From Phoronis australis (lineage: Eukaryota > Phoronida > Phoronidae), in assembly GCA_002633005.1 (NCBI GenBank), contig NMRA01000276.1:75414-139413 (forward strand): DNA of 64,000 bases, in the 5' to 3' direction. Below are positions 36,300 through 46,772 of this stretch, piece by piece. Made by a program: the position numbers and the translations under genes. The notes beneath the pieces are model-generated. The model made no database searches, had not been told where the DNA came from, and worked only from the letters and a program-made list of their open reading frames with translations. The stretch's first letter is position 1. Each line of letters starts with the position of its first letter.

Positions 36300-38149
36300 C
36301 AGGTATTAGTCAAATGAGTGGTCCAACCGAATACAGAAGTTTGTTGTGGGAACACAACTGTCCGCTACTACGGAAAACGACGGAATGGCTGCCCCGGGTA
36401 TTTGCCCCTTTTCCTTGGAACCTGTAGAGAACATCCAGATTACTCCCCAGCAGAGGTTGCACCAGTACAGCCAAATTTCATAGAAAAGGGCAGTGCGTAC
36501 CCTGCAACATAAAACTTTATTACAGGATGTCTAGTTGCACCACTCATAACTCGACTCTACATCATAATAAAGCAAACTTTTGTTGAGACAGAATTTTATG
36601 AGCACAACATTCCAGTTCAGTGGATGTGGTTATCATTGTTTAATGCGTTTGTCAAAGTCCTTTTCTATTCAAGTTTTCATGACCACTCAATTACGGGTTT
36701 CGCCTGACGATGTGTCATGAGATGAAAAACTGGACAATTGTACAATACATTTTCTTGTTTTGTGATTTGAAAAAGAAGCCTATAATGCTGACTTTTTGTG
36801 ATTTCTTCAGTGCCACGAGCCTGGGTCGTTTCCAATATCAGTTGGCGCCTAATGCCAGACCAGCCTGCCACCAATTAGAGCATGTAGCATCAAATATAAA
36901 TAGAATGTTGTGTTCTACAAATTAAACTAGTCTCATTCATATCAAGTGCACGTCTGGTGCACAGTAATAGACATCAAACTACATGCACTCTTTTTTAATG
37001 TCGAGTAAATTAAAGATCAATCACAGAAAGCTAGATATTAAAGGGGAATACAACAGTTTTCAGTGTCATTTTTGGTAAAATTGCCACTTTCAAGTTACCC
37101 TTCAAGTTGATAAATGTTTAAGTAAATTAATTCCTTAAAGTTGCAATCAATAACGCATGCATCACTCCAGAAGTAATGTTCGTAGAGAAAGGCATTCTCC
37201 ACCATCATTGCTTCCATGCACTTCGCACTGTGTTTGATATCAGCCTTATTGTCTTCGTCAGCTTGTTACAAATTAGATCGTTTTTTGCCTCTCTCCTTGA
37301 GCACTATCCAGTACAGTCAGAAGTTGTTGCATACCAGGATGCAAGAAACATGAGCTCTCAAAGAGTATAAGAGCTCCTTTGTTTCCCTGACAACCAATAA
37401 AGGCAAGATTCGTCAGGGTAAGCTCATTCGTGTTGCAATCCCCTTTGCTGCCACAGATAAAGCCAGGGAAAACAATTGCGCAAGCAGCAAAGATTTGTTA
37501 TAGTTAGATTATGAAAGAGATATCAATGGTGCACTGCAGAGATCAGTCACTGTTTTCCTTCTCTGCTTCGTTGCAGCCTGGTGCAAAAAATTTATAGAAA
37601 TTCAAAGCATCGCAGGATGCTGCCACTTTGGTAATTCAAGGCCGTATCAGTAAACAGTCAGCGCAGAGTCCAAAGCAAGCAAGAAGCACAGCTTTATCAC
37701 ATGTGATTCATGTTTTTGTGGCTCCCGCTATTTCACATCCAATGATTAAGTCCCACTTAATAACAGAGTTGTAGTTCAATCCATCAATGACTGAGAATAC
37801 CTGGCCTTCAGTAAATACTTAAGGGAGCTTTTGAAACATAGTAAGCAATCAACAGATGTCCACAGTGCCAAATTGCATTAAAAAGCTGGTGGGGAAATGA
37901 CTTGGGCCATGATAGTCAATTCCAGAGTGAAGCATAGTACATAATTGATAAACACACAGGGAATTTAATTGACCTGAAAATTTATACAGGATAACCAAAA
38001 AATTTGTTATTTATTATAATCAAAAATGACACTTAAGTGGTTACCTTCCTCTTTCTGAAATGGTGACAACTGGTTATGGACACTTCACTTTTGTAAGCTG
38101 GATGTTCATTTACGAAACAGACTTGCCCACTTAAATTATAAAGCTGGTC
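36300..38149. other. Intron stretch without recognised features
   Basis: Between exons 7 and 6 and left of the Kolobok-like element. Short open frames here show no domain motifs, and I see no tandem array or paired ends. Confidence 0.4.
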
Positions 38150-38418
38150 TTAAAGGCGATGACAACATTTTTTCATGTCATTTTTAGCAAAAATAGGGTT
38201 CGTTGATTATCCCAGACATATTTTTCACTTATTTACAGCTTTTCGTAATTTAATTAATTACTCGTCGTCTACTCCGGAAGTGACGTTTTGGGAGGCAAGA
38301 ATTTCGCGCCAATTTCTTTTCATACAGTCTGACTGTGAGAGCAGTCGTGTCAGTCATTGTTCTACCTCGGTTGTGATAAGTTCGGTCGTAGTTTGCTTTT
38401 GTTTACGAGTCAGTCAAC

Positions 38419-38583
38419 ATGCCACACTGTTGCTGCTTACCGAGATGTACTCATTATTGTCTCAAGTACAGAGGAAGAACTGTCCCACTTGCCCGAGTGT
38501 CCCGCAACACACTTCCACTGGAGGGTGACTGCTTACATCCCGCCGTGCAACTCCCTCGTCACACACGTGGCACCTTCTAAATA
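38419..38583 (+). pseudogene. THAP start in the left arm
   Basis: The inverted left arm encodes MPHCCCLPRCTHYCLKYRGR, a diverged mirror copy of the THAP N-terminus on the other strand, and then loses similarity before stopping at 38581. It shows that the inverted arms include the beginning of the coding region. Confidence 0.6.
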
Positions 38584-38874
38584 GTTCCAATACAAGTCCA
38601 CAATAAACTTATCAAACTTAGGCTCACCGATCTGTTCATTGGATGAAGAACTGTCCTTTTCACTGGGTGTCAAACTGGGCCTGTATTCACTCCCACTACT
38701 CAACATCGCTGCAGGGCTGCTTACAGGCTCTGGGCTAGAGACAACAACACACGGAGAATCTCTGCTAGTTCCTGGAATTGCCCGCTATGGGGTACGTTCG
38801 GAGGCATGGGTGACAGTAGATGAAGTGCCTCCATTCACTGTTTATAGTGGCCACAGCTCACGAGGCTTCTCGAT

Positions 38875-39153
38875 TCAAAAACGGGGTGGCGACGGGGCAC
38901 TGCCGGGAATCAACAGCGACAGTATGGAACCCTTCTTTAGGCGTTGTTTCGCAAGGACCTTCATCAATTCAGCGTACATACCTCTGTCGTAATGACGGCT
39001 GAAAATGCTTGCCACTGCTTTGTACGTTGCGTGGACGGGTAGCGCTAGCCAAGTACGGCGAAGTGTGTCATCCTTCTGAAAGTGATGCAAGGTACCCAAA
39101 GCGCGTCTGAGACGATAATGAGCACATCCTGGTACGCAGCAACAGCGTGGCAT
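38875..39153 (-). pseudogene. THAP-domain fragment (right arm of the Kolobok-like element)
   Basis: It reads MPRCCCVPGCAHYRLRRALG, then TLHHFQKDDTLRRTWLALP: the M..C.VPGC start and the H.F.KD..LRR.W block of a THAP (C2CH) finger, which binds DNA in transposases and host proteins. The expected later C..H and the AVPTIF box are not clear, so the finger is likely cut short by an internal deletion. Confidence 0.7.
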
Positions 39154-39722
39154 GTTGACTGACTCGTAAACAAAAGCAAACGATGACCGAACTTATCACA
39201 TCCGAGGTAGAACAATGACTGACTTGACAGCTCTCACAGTCTGACTGTATGAAAAGAAATTGGCGCGAAATTCTTGCCTCCCAAAACGTCACTTCCGGAG
39301 TAGAGGATGAGAAATTAATTAAATTATGAAAAGCTGTAATTAAGTGAAAAATATGTCCAAGATAATCAACAGACCTTATTTTTGCTAAAAGTGACATGAA
39401 AAAAGGTTGCCTTCGCCTTTAACCTGATCCTTACTCAAATGAAAAGTGGTTTCAGAGCTTGAAAAGAACTCGCCGTTGGTTACTGCAAAAAATGTCTGGC
39501 CATAACAAGAAAACTTGTTGAGCTAGCTCTTAAGTACCAGTTGTGTCCACTCCGAATAAGGAACAAGTTGCGACCAATTCTGGAGTTACAAGCGCTCTAG
39601 ATCAGTCAAAAGATAGTTTTTTGACAGAAGATGGTCTAATAGGCGCTTTAAACATTAGTTGTTTTAAAATGATTATAACTGACACTCCAAAATAAAGCTT
39701 CCAAATCATTTTCTTGACTTAC

Positions 39723-39801
39723 CTCAACATCCAGGTGTCATATTCTATATCGGTCATCGTATTTGGGAACTCAATTGACTCTGGTTTAATTAAGGTTACG
39801 C
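39723..39801 (-). CDS. NEURL4: NEURL4 exon 6 (NHR4, continued)
   Basis: 79 nt, too short to stand out as an open frame. With the split Gly codon it reads GVTLIKPESIEFPNTMTDIE and YDTWML, the conserved NHR core (G.T...P....PNTMTD....TW...G). Acceptor tgttttaag/GC; donor TTGAG/gtaagt. Phase 2 in and 2 out fits both neighbours. Confidence 0.93.
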
Positions 39802-39989
39802 CTTAAAACACACAATACAACATGTCAACTTATGCCATGAATGACTAACAGTGTACAAAACACTGACACACACAGTCAGGAGTAAACTGACACTGATTTT
39901 AGCTTCAAATTTTATTCTGCTGTTCTATTTATTTACTAGCACGCCTGATGAATTGCATGCCGCCTCCACTTTTATTTTATTTACTACCA

Positions 39990-40165
39990 ATTAGCACTTG
40001 TTCTCAAGGCAGTTGGTTCAAATCCTGTTGGACCCCAGTGTTACATCCTTGAGTCAATTAGCACTTGTTCTCAAGGCAGTTGGTTCAAATCCTGTTGGAC
40101 CCCAGTGTTACATCCTTGAGTCAAGTCTCTCTAGCTCCTCAACTCAGTCTAAATTTTATATTACT
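39990..40165 (+). mobile_element. Diverged tRNA-derived SINE with internal 67-bp duplication
   Basis: Two copies of TTAGCACTTGTTCTCAAGGC plus AGTTGGTTCAAATCC (a pol III B-box-like GGTTCAAATCC) at a period of 67 bp. They are followed by CTCTCTAGCTCCTCAACTCAG, which matches TTTCTAGCTCCTCAGCTCGG of the better SINE at 62234. A GGTGATTCAAGCAATGGGCC piece at 40440 may be its tail. Confidence 0.55.
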
Positions 40166-40521
40166 GTAAAATCTCACCATATTCGGACAAACATAATTGC
40201 CAAAAGTGCCCTTTTTTCATTTTTCAAGGGCTATTTTTGTGAATGCCAACACATTTTTAAAACTTTATTTGGTAATTGTTGTACAAAACCTGAACATGGA
40301 AAATCATTTATTTCGATGCTAAAGATCTTTCTTGGAAAAACGATGAAACAAAATTTCACTTGTCGGCCATATTGTATCCTACATTGGTAAGATCTTACCG
40401 TATGTGATTGTATGTACTATAATTAATAAACAGAGTTGGGGGTGATTCAAGCAATGGGCCTGGCTAAGCTCATGTCTCACATAGTATCTATCATCAACAA
40501 GACAACTGTTTCAAATCTTAC

Positions 40522-40797
40522 CTGCTTCTATAGAACCAGACCATCTATCCACCATTTTCTCAATGATGATTTCAAACATCTCGTTATCCCTTAGGGCCCT
40601 GTTGCTAATGACGATGGCATCATTAAACTCTCCACGGGCATTGGGTCGCTGCGCTGTGCGCCCCCCATTCAATATGGCAGCATTACGACCATGTAGCTGA
40701 TGAAACTGCAGCAGTGAGTGATCACTACTGTTGGTGGTGGCAGTGGCAGTGGCAGAGATTTGTAGAGCTGTCGGGGTAGTTACTGTGGAACACTGAC
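40522..40797 (-). CDS. NEURL4: NEURL4 exon 5 (linker and first half of NHR4)
   Basis: 276 nt; two bases, 91 codons, one base. A Ser/Thr/Ala-rich linker ([19 protein letters not shown]) precedes [40 protein letters not shown] and [12 protein letters not shown]. The nearest in-frame acceptor is ttgttctag/GTCAG at 40798. The 5' end of the exon with its acceptor is repeated four times at a period of 52 bp (40755-40963), so three more acceptors lie upstream. Donor GCAG/gtaaga. I chose the proximal acceptor because the distal ones shift the frame or bring in a TAG. Confidence 0.94.
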
Positions 40798-40963
40798 CTA
40801 GAACAAGAGATTTGTAGAGCTGTAGGGGTAGTTACTGTGGAACACTGACCTAGAACAAGAGATTTGTAGAGCTGTAGGGGTAGTTACTGTGGAACACTGA
40901 CCTAGAACAAGAGATTTGTAGAGCTGTCGGAGTAGTTACTGTGGAACACTGACCTAGAACAAC
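40755..40963 (-). repeat. 52-bp minisatellite duplicating a 3' splice site and exon start
   Basis: Four units beginning at 40755, 40807, 40859 and 40911. On the minus strand each has CTTGTTCTAG/GTCAGTGTTC, that is, the acceptor and first bases of exon 5. The copies differ by only a few bases, so the expansion is recent. Confidence 0.92.
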
Positions 40964-41692
40964 ACAAAAAGTAGGAGTATGATAAGAGATGTCGCACAGT
41001 CCAAAACTGGTTTACAAAATCATACGCCCAAGTTCCCACATAATTGGAAAATGTGCGACCTTTCACAAAAATGTGGGTACTGGCATTAGCAACAACAGCA
41101 CCCACCGTGTGTATCTCATACAACACAGAGCTTCAACACGCACCATACACTGCAGTACATGGACCACCAACTATGTATATTCTCAATGCATGAAATATTT
41201 GATCTTGCGCACAAGCCACAACATCCATGTTGACTAGCTTCTCCTATTGAATTGACCACTTCTGGTATGCATGTCTGCTGACTATGGATGAAGTCAAAAG
41301 AGCTTCAATTCTGCAATTGCACTTCCTGAACTATTGCCAAAATTACTCATAGCACCAAAGAATTCCACTAAAGGAAGACGCTGAATGGTTCTTCATCCCA
41401 ATTTTTTCATACTGCTTCACCCTCCAGTAAAATAATGAGAATTTTCTGTTCGAAGGCACTAACCAGATAAGAATGTGAAGCATGTGGCACCTCCACTGGG
41501 AATAAGAAAATATTGGAAGTTGCAATCTGTTGTGTATCATCTATGTATACATCCATTGTGAGCAACACACACAACGCAGAGCTTTGATATGCACCCAAAG
41601 TGTGTGACACACACAAAAACAAGGAAGAACATCGCCCCACCACCAACATATGCATTGCATACAACAGACTAGAAACTCAACCTTGATATCCA

Positions 41693-41780
41693 CTCACAGC
41701 AGGCAACACACTCACAGTGTGCAACACACTCACAGTGTGCAACACACTCACAGTGTGCAACACACTCACAGTGTGAATAA
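41693..41780. repeat. 18-bp minisatellite
   Basis: Four to five units of CACTCACAGTGTGCAACA. Confidence 0.9.
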
Positions 41781-42326
41781 GAAACAGTAAAGCTGCAAGG
41801 TCTCATTCCTCAAACACTTTGCTCAAAACACAGCCACATGTCCTGCTTGATTTGGTATTGCACTAGAAAATTTCTGATGATAATAAAAACGTTTTTATCA
41901 AACATAAAGTACATACTTCAGGGGAAATCATCTATAACACTGTCACTTTTCAAATGCATTGAGTAACTGTTGACATCACGGTAACTTGGTGATGTCTACC
42001 TAAAATGACAGAAAAAACTTGACTGTGTGGCTTGTGTACATCAGAACTGAAAGCTCCGTTCCACTCCAAAATACTGTTTGGTATGAGTACGACAAAGCAA
42101 CTAGAACATCAAAAGATTGAAAGCCTCAAATTGCATTACATAAACACAATCAAGCAGATTTTTCTAGCAAATGTTTTGAGCAAAGGGTTCTCAAGACATC
42201 CCATCACACTCAATTTCACCAACCAACCACACGGCGAACACGTGACTTTTTACCGCCGGATGTGAATTTGAATTTCTGAAACATTTCCACCTAATTTTAA
42301 CGAGAAACAAGGCATAATATCAAACC

Positions 42327-43081
42327 ATGGAAGACGAAAACAGAAAAAGGAACGCCAACACCGAAAGCACTGCGAATGCATTAAACGTGATTTCTAGGAA
42401 CATGACGCAAACTACACTGATTTTAGAAGTATTACCTCTGTCAGTGAGGCAGATCGCAGTACTTGTGAGAATGATCCTGAAATCCTGAGGTTTCAACAGG
42501 TACTTACATTGCCCGAAGTGATCAAAACTTTGAGAGAGCAACTGATAGATCCAAACTAAAGGAAAAGGACGACCAGATGCATGACCTCAAAGTGCAAGTG
42601 AGTGACCTTCAAAATAGTGTGGACAGTTTCGATGCTCGGCGAAATAACATAGTAATCCATGGATTCAACGAGCCAGAAAACGAACGCAAAGGGGACACAG
42701 ATAAAGCTGTTATTGATCTCGGCAAGATGCTTTAAATATCGACATCAGTTACGAAGACATATGTAGATCTCACAGACTGGACCCAAGAAACCCAATCAGT
42801 CAAGGCCAATCATATGCAAATTCATAGCTTACAACACCCGTGCGATGTTTCTCCACCATAAAAGTAAACTCAGATCACAAGACAGACCACTGTACATTAA
42901 AGAAAATTTGACCAAAAGGTGATCCAGTCTATTTGCTCGATATCAGCACCTCGTGAAGTCACACACAATAAACAAAACCTGGACCCATGATGGAAACATT
43001 TTGATTCAACTGAAAGATAACAAGATCAAGCAAATCTATTCCGAGACAGACTTACTTGTGCTCGAAAACTGTGAGCTGTAG
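42327..43081 (+). pseudogene. LINE-B ORF1 (coiled coil and RRM type), broken
   Basis: In pieces of different frames it reads MEDENRKRNANTESTANALN, then KLKEKDDQMHDLKVQVSDLQ, RRNNIVIHGFNEPENE, YEDICRSHRLDPRNP and LHHKSKLRSQDRPLYIKENL. The coiled coil followed by RRNN..IHG is the usual layout of LINE ORF1 RNA-binding proteins. Stops and frameshifts near 42490, 42735 and 42800 make it inactive. Confidence 0.75.
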
Positions 43082-44162
43082 CCTGTACTCCGCATCAATT
43101 GGCAAGTATGATTTGTAGAACACAACACATATTATTCAATGTAAAATAACGGCGCATTCCCTTAGTTAACTCTCGCCATGTTTGTTTGCAGCCCGAGTCT
43201 TTTTCACTCAGAGTCTAATCCTACAGGCCACCCATTAATAAACAAATTCTTGTCTTTAACCCACTTATCCATTTACAGGTGCAGTGTTTACAATGAAAAG
43301 GTTACATAACTATAAAATGCGCTGTCATAGTGACTATTACCTTGCAAGCACACTAATTTCCTGACTCCTAATTAATACCCCAAATCCAAGTTTACAGAAA
43401 TTGCTTCATTGTGGTTACCAAAAGGCCACTGCATACTCTCGTTAACATAAATTTAGAGCCTGGTAGAAGTGACAATGGGCCGACGTATGCTTACAAGTCG
43501 TTCTGTGAAAAAACTGTGACCCAATAACATAATTATGCGCTCAAACAAAGCCAAAATTAGCTCTTGCCGATAAATTTTGATTTTGATATTGGCATGACAA
43601 CTTTTGGTCCACGGACAACTCAATGCAGCAAAAAGTACAACTCGCTTGAATTTTGATTTTGCAAGTGATAAAGTACTTTAAATGCACTTCTGGATCAATT
43701 AGCTACAGCCTAAACGCATGAAACAACAAGGAGAGAAATCAGAAAATCTTTTATCTTAGCAATACATACTTTTTAAGGAATTTCACGTCTCACATTTGTC
43801 ATGATTATGAAACTACACTGAACTTGACAACTGTAGTTGTGTCATTCAAATAAATGTACATGTACATGTATGTTACCTCAAATGATTCATTTTCATCTAC
43901 AGATATTGACATCCCATCAAGTGTGAGTCAGTTCGGGAGTTCAATTTGCTTTTTAAGTTGTTTCAATTTTAATCACCATTGACGTTCAAGCTAAAAACGG
44001 CCATACGAGTATGGTATTGACTCAGAGCTCTATTTGACTCGGGCGGCGTCACGTGTAATAAGACAATGTAATTGGCAATATGTTTTCATCACAAAGTACA
44101 GTAGTCATGTTCTACATATGTACAAATTGTTTACCACGTTGACTCTCATCTATTTGTATTAT
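43082..44162. other. Unassigned stretch between LINE-B ORF1 and element A
   Basis: About 1.1 kb without coding motifs or paired ends. It could be the inter-ORF part of LINE-B or a further unrecognised insertion. Confidence 0.35.
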
Positions 44163-44164
44163 TA

Positions 44165-46122
44165 CTGTAATCGTTCGGGTTAACGCCCTGGGCGGTTAAA
44201 TTGGCGAATCCAAAAAATCGGGGGAGGGCGGTTAACCGAGCAGTGGGCGGTTAAATCGAAAATCCACCTAAAGTAGGGGATGGGCGGTTAACCGAACATG
44301 GGCGCTTACTACGACAGACAACCGCCCTGGGCGGTTAATCTTACCTGGCGATCTAAATCCCGACACGACAATCATACTCGGAACGCGTAGCCCTTTTCAA
44401 AGAGCTTTATCACCACGTCGCCAAATGACTGTGAAAACTTCATAACAGCGGATGATCCCAACAAAGGTTCTCCTGCCCTCAGATTAGTTATTCACTATTA
44501 AATTTACACAATTGCTGAGTAATAGCCCCGTGCCATCCTGCGGTGCGCAGACGACCAGTCACCACGCAGCCTCCACTAGAATTAAAACTGTTTCAAGATG
44601 TGACCCTGCTTAAGTGCGCGCGTGCAAGCTTCACGTGTTGCAGAGGTCAGACATCAAATTTATGGTTACAGTCTCGTACTATATGTAGCTGTCGAGTTCC
44701 GAGTCAGAGAGCAGTTTTAAAATTGGTTGTAATAAAAGTTTGAAAAACTTAACTCTGCTGTTTTTTATGTTTGGGATGTTATAGTCGACACCCCGTGACT
44801 CAATGACATTTTCAGCGTATGGTTCTGCGGCTAGCTGTCTTATCTCGACAGCCCGACATTGCTCTCTTGCCGTTGCGCCAAACATGCTATGCAAAGAAGT
44901 AAGGCAAGGATCGGGGGTGGTCGAGCCAGTCGTCGATCAAGAATAAAATTTCAAGCAACTGCATAAATATGTTACAAAATGTCAGAAAACAGCAATGTTT
45001 CAATTCATTATTCTAAACGATCACCTTACCAAACTTCGTGGTGGAAAAACATTATTTTTCATGCAAGATGTCCAGATTATCCTATTTATATCACTTGTAA
45101 TATCGCACTGCGGCACTGTTCGGTCCCGCTGTTATCGCGCAATGTCTCAGTCGGCTGACAATCGTGACTTGGAAATGCCGTCAAGTAATATAACGGCCTC
45201 TTTCAATATGCATCTCGTTTTTTATGGCCAAAGATAGTGGCGGTATTCAGCACGCACGTAGGGCCTACGNNNNNNNNNNNNNNNNNNNNNNNNNNNNNNN
45301 NNNNNNNNNNNNNNNNNNNNNNNNNNNNNNNNNNNNNNNNNNNNNNNNNNNNNNNNNNNNNNNNNNNNNNNNNNNNNNNNNNNNNNNNNNNNNNNNNNNN
45401 NNNNNNNNNNNNNNNNNNNNNNNNNNNNNNNNNNNNNNNNNNNNNNNNNNNNNNNNNNNNNNNNNNNNNNNNNNNNNNNNNNNNNNNNNNNNNNNNNNNN
45501 NNNNNNNNNNNNNNNNNNNNNNNNNNNNNNNNNNNNNNNNNNNNNNNNNNNNNNNNNNNNNNNNNNNNNNNNNNNNNNNNNNNNNNNNNNNNNNNNNNNN
45601 NNNNNNNNNNNNNNNNNNNNNNNNNNNNNNNNNNNNNNNNNNNNNNNNNNNNNNNNNNNNNNNNNNNNNNNNNNNNNNNNNNNNNNNNNNNNNNNNNNNN
45701 NNNNNNNNNNNNNNNNNNNNNNNNNNNNNNNNNNNNNNNNNNNNNNNNNNNNNNNNNNNNNNNNNNNNNNNNNNNNNNNNNNNNNNNNNNNNNNNNNNNN
45801 NNNNNNNNNNNNNNNNNNNNNNNNNNNNNNNNNNNNNNNNNNNNNNNNNNNNNNNNNNNNNNNNNNNNNNNNNNNNNNNNNNNNNNNNNNNNNNNNNNNN
45901 NNNNNNNNNNNNNNNNNNNNNNNNNNNNNNNNNNNNNNNNCTAAATCTTCATTCTTTAAAAGTCGGGGATGGGCGCTTAACCGAGAGGTGGGCGCTTAAC
46001 TGGAAATCTTCAAAAATCGCAGGGGGGCGCTTAACCGAGCAGTGGGCGGTTAAATCGAAAATCCACTTAAAGTCGGGGATGGGCGGTTAACTGAGCATGG
46101 GCGTTAACCCGAACGATTACGG
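44165..46122 (-). mobile_element. DNA transposon copy A (TA-flanked, contains the assembly gap)
   Basis: Ends CTGTAATCGTTCGGGTTAAC and, inverted, CCGTAATCGTTCGGGTTAAC, flanked by TA (44163-44164, 46123-46124). Sub-terminal tandem units GGGCGGTTAACCGAGCAGTG lie at both ends. 44300-45269 is the reverse complement of 49010-49950 in copy B. Inside lies a run of N (45270-45940). Confidence 0.85.
45270..45940. other. Assembly gap (671 N)
   Basis: Uninterrupted N. By alignment to copy B, the missing part corresponds to about 46950-49015 there (around 2 kb), so the gap length may be an estimate or copy A may be shortened. Confidence 0.98.
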
Positions 46123-46168
46123 TAATATCACATCTGTAGTACGCCTATCCACTTCACTTTTTAATGTT

Positions 46169-46291
46169 TAAAAAAAAATAATTGCAGGCGGTCTGATACA
46201 CGTTGTAACAGACGTGCGCAGGCCTCGCATGTGGGCCCATTGCACTGATCACCTGGAAATATTTTTATGCTTTATTAATGTATGGTTAAAA
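46169..46291 (-). mobile_element. 5'-truncated SINE (tail only) with 13-bp target duplication
   Basis: The reverse complement of the SINE 3' end (GGTGATCAGTGCAATGGGCC and GCGCACGTCTG.TACAACGTG) with its T/A-rich tail. It is bounded by ACTTTTTAATGTT at 46156-46168 and 46292-46304. Truncation and the target duplication are those expected of LINE-driven, target-primed insertion. Confidence 0.9.
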
Positions 46292-46304
46292 ACTTTTTAA
46301 TGTT

Positions 46305-46770
46305 ACTAAGGCATCAGTTTTCTATTTGCAAGATTTATGTAATTAAATTAGCTAGCTTCAAGGTCTTATTCACTAATATCACCAGTATCAAGGTGATCAA
46401 TCTTTCAAGATTTGAACTTCTCAAGCAATTTATTACAGACAACAATTACATGGTCATTGCCATATAAGTGAATCCAGAACACTGTCAGAAGACAACCTCA
46501 GTGCACTTATTATTATTATTATTCCACAATACAACATTGCCTACCACACTAACGCCGGGAGGGGGTTGATCTTGTTTGTCCACAACTCCGTAAATTACAA
46601 AACAATTGATGATAAAATTATACAATCAATGAATAACTGTTGGATTGAACTTTATGTCAACCACAAAAAGGTATATTATGGTTTTTTCTATCACCCTCAC
46701 AGACGTCCCATGAAAGGAAAGCATATTTCAAAACCTTTTCAGAACAACCGCAAGAACTCTCACAAACTAA
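46305..46770 (+). pseudogene. LINE-B endonuclease, N-terminal part
   Basis: It reads LFTNITSIKVINLSRFELLK, QFITDNNYMVIAI, then in a second frame LILFVHNSVNYKTIDDKIIQ and CWIELYVNHKKVYYGFFYHP. This is the apurinic-like endonuclease of L2/CR1/Jockey elements (N...L......I..... GG.LI.V........), interrupted by a TAA at 46465 and by element B at 46771. Confidence 0.75.
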
Positions 46771-46772
46771 TA

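Larger units (their letters stand above)
38150..39422. mobile_element. Kolobok-like element with about 310-bp inverted arms
   Basis: Flanked by TTAA on both sides (38150-38153 and 39419-39422). The ends start AGGCGATGACAAC and AGGCGAAGGCAAC, and the similarity runs on for about 310 bp in inverted orientation (for example CGGAAGTGACGTTTTGGGAG and GGCGCGAAATTC versus its mirror). Both arms reach into the start of a THAP-type zinc finger. TTAA target and THAP finger together are typical of Kolobok. The centre (38470-39100) has no transposase core. Confidence 0.82.

Noticed and set aside
45224-46090. Long open frames across the N run
   Set aside because: They are open only because N is read as an unknown residue.
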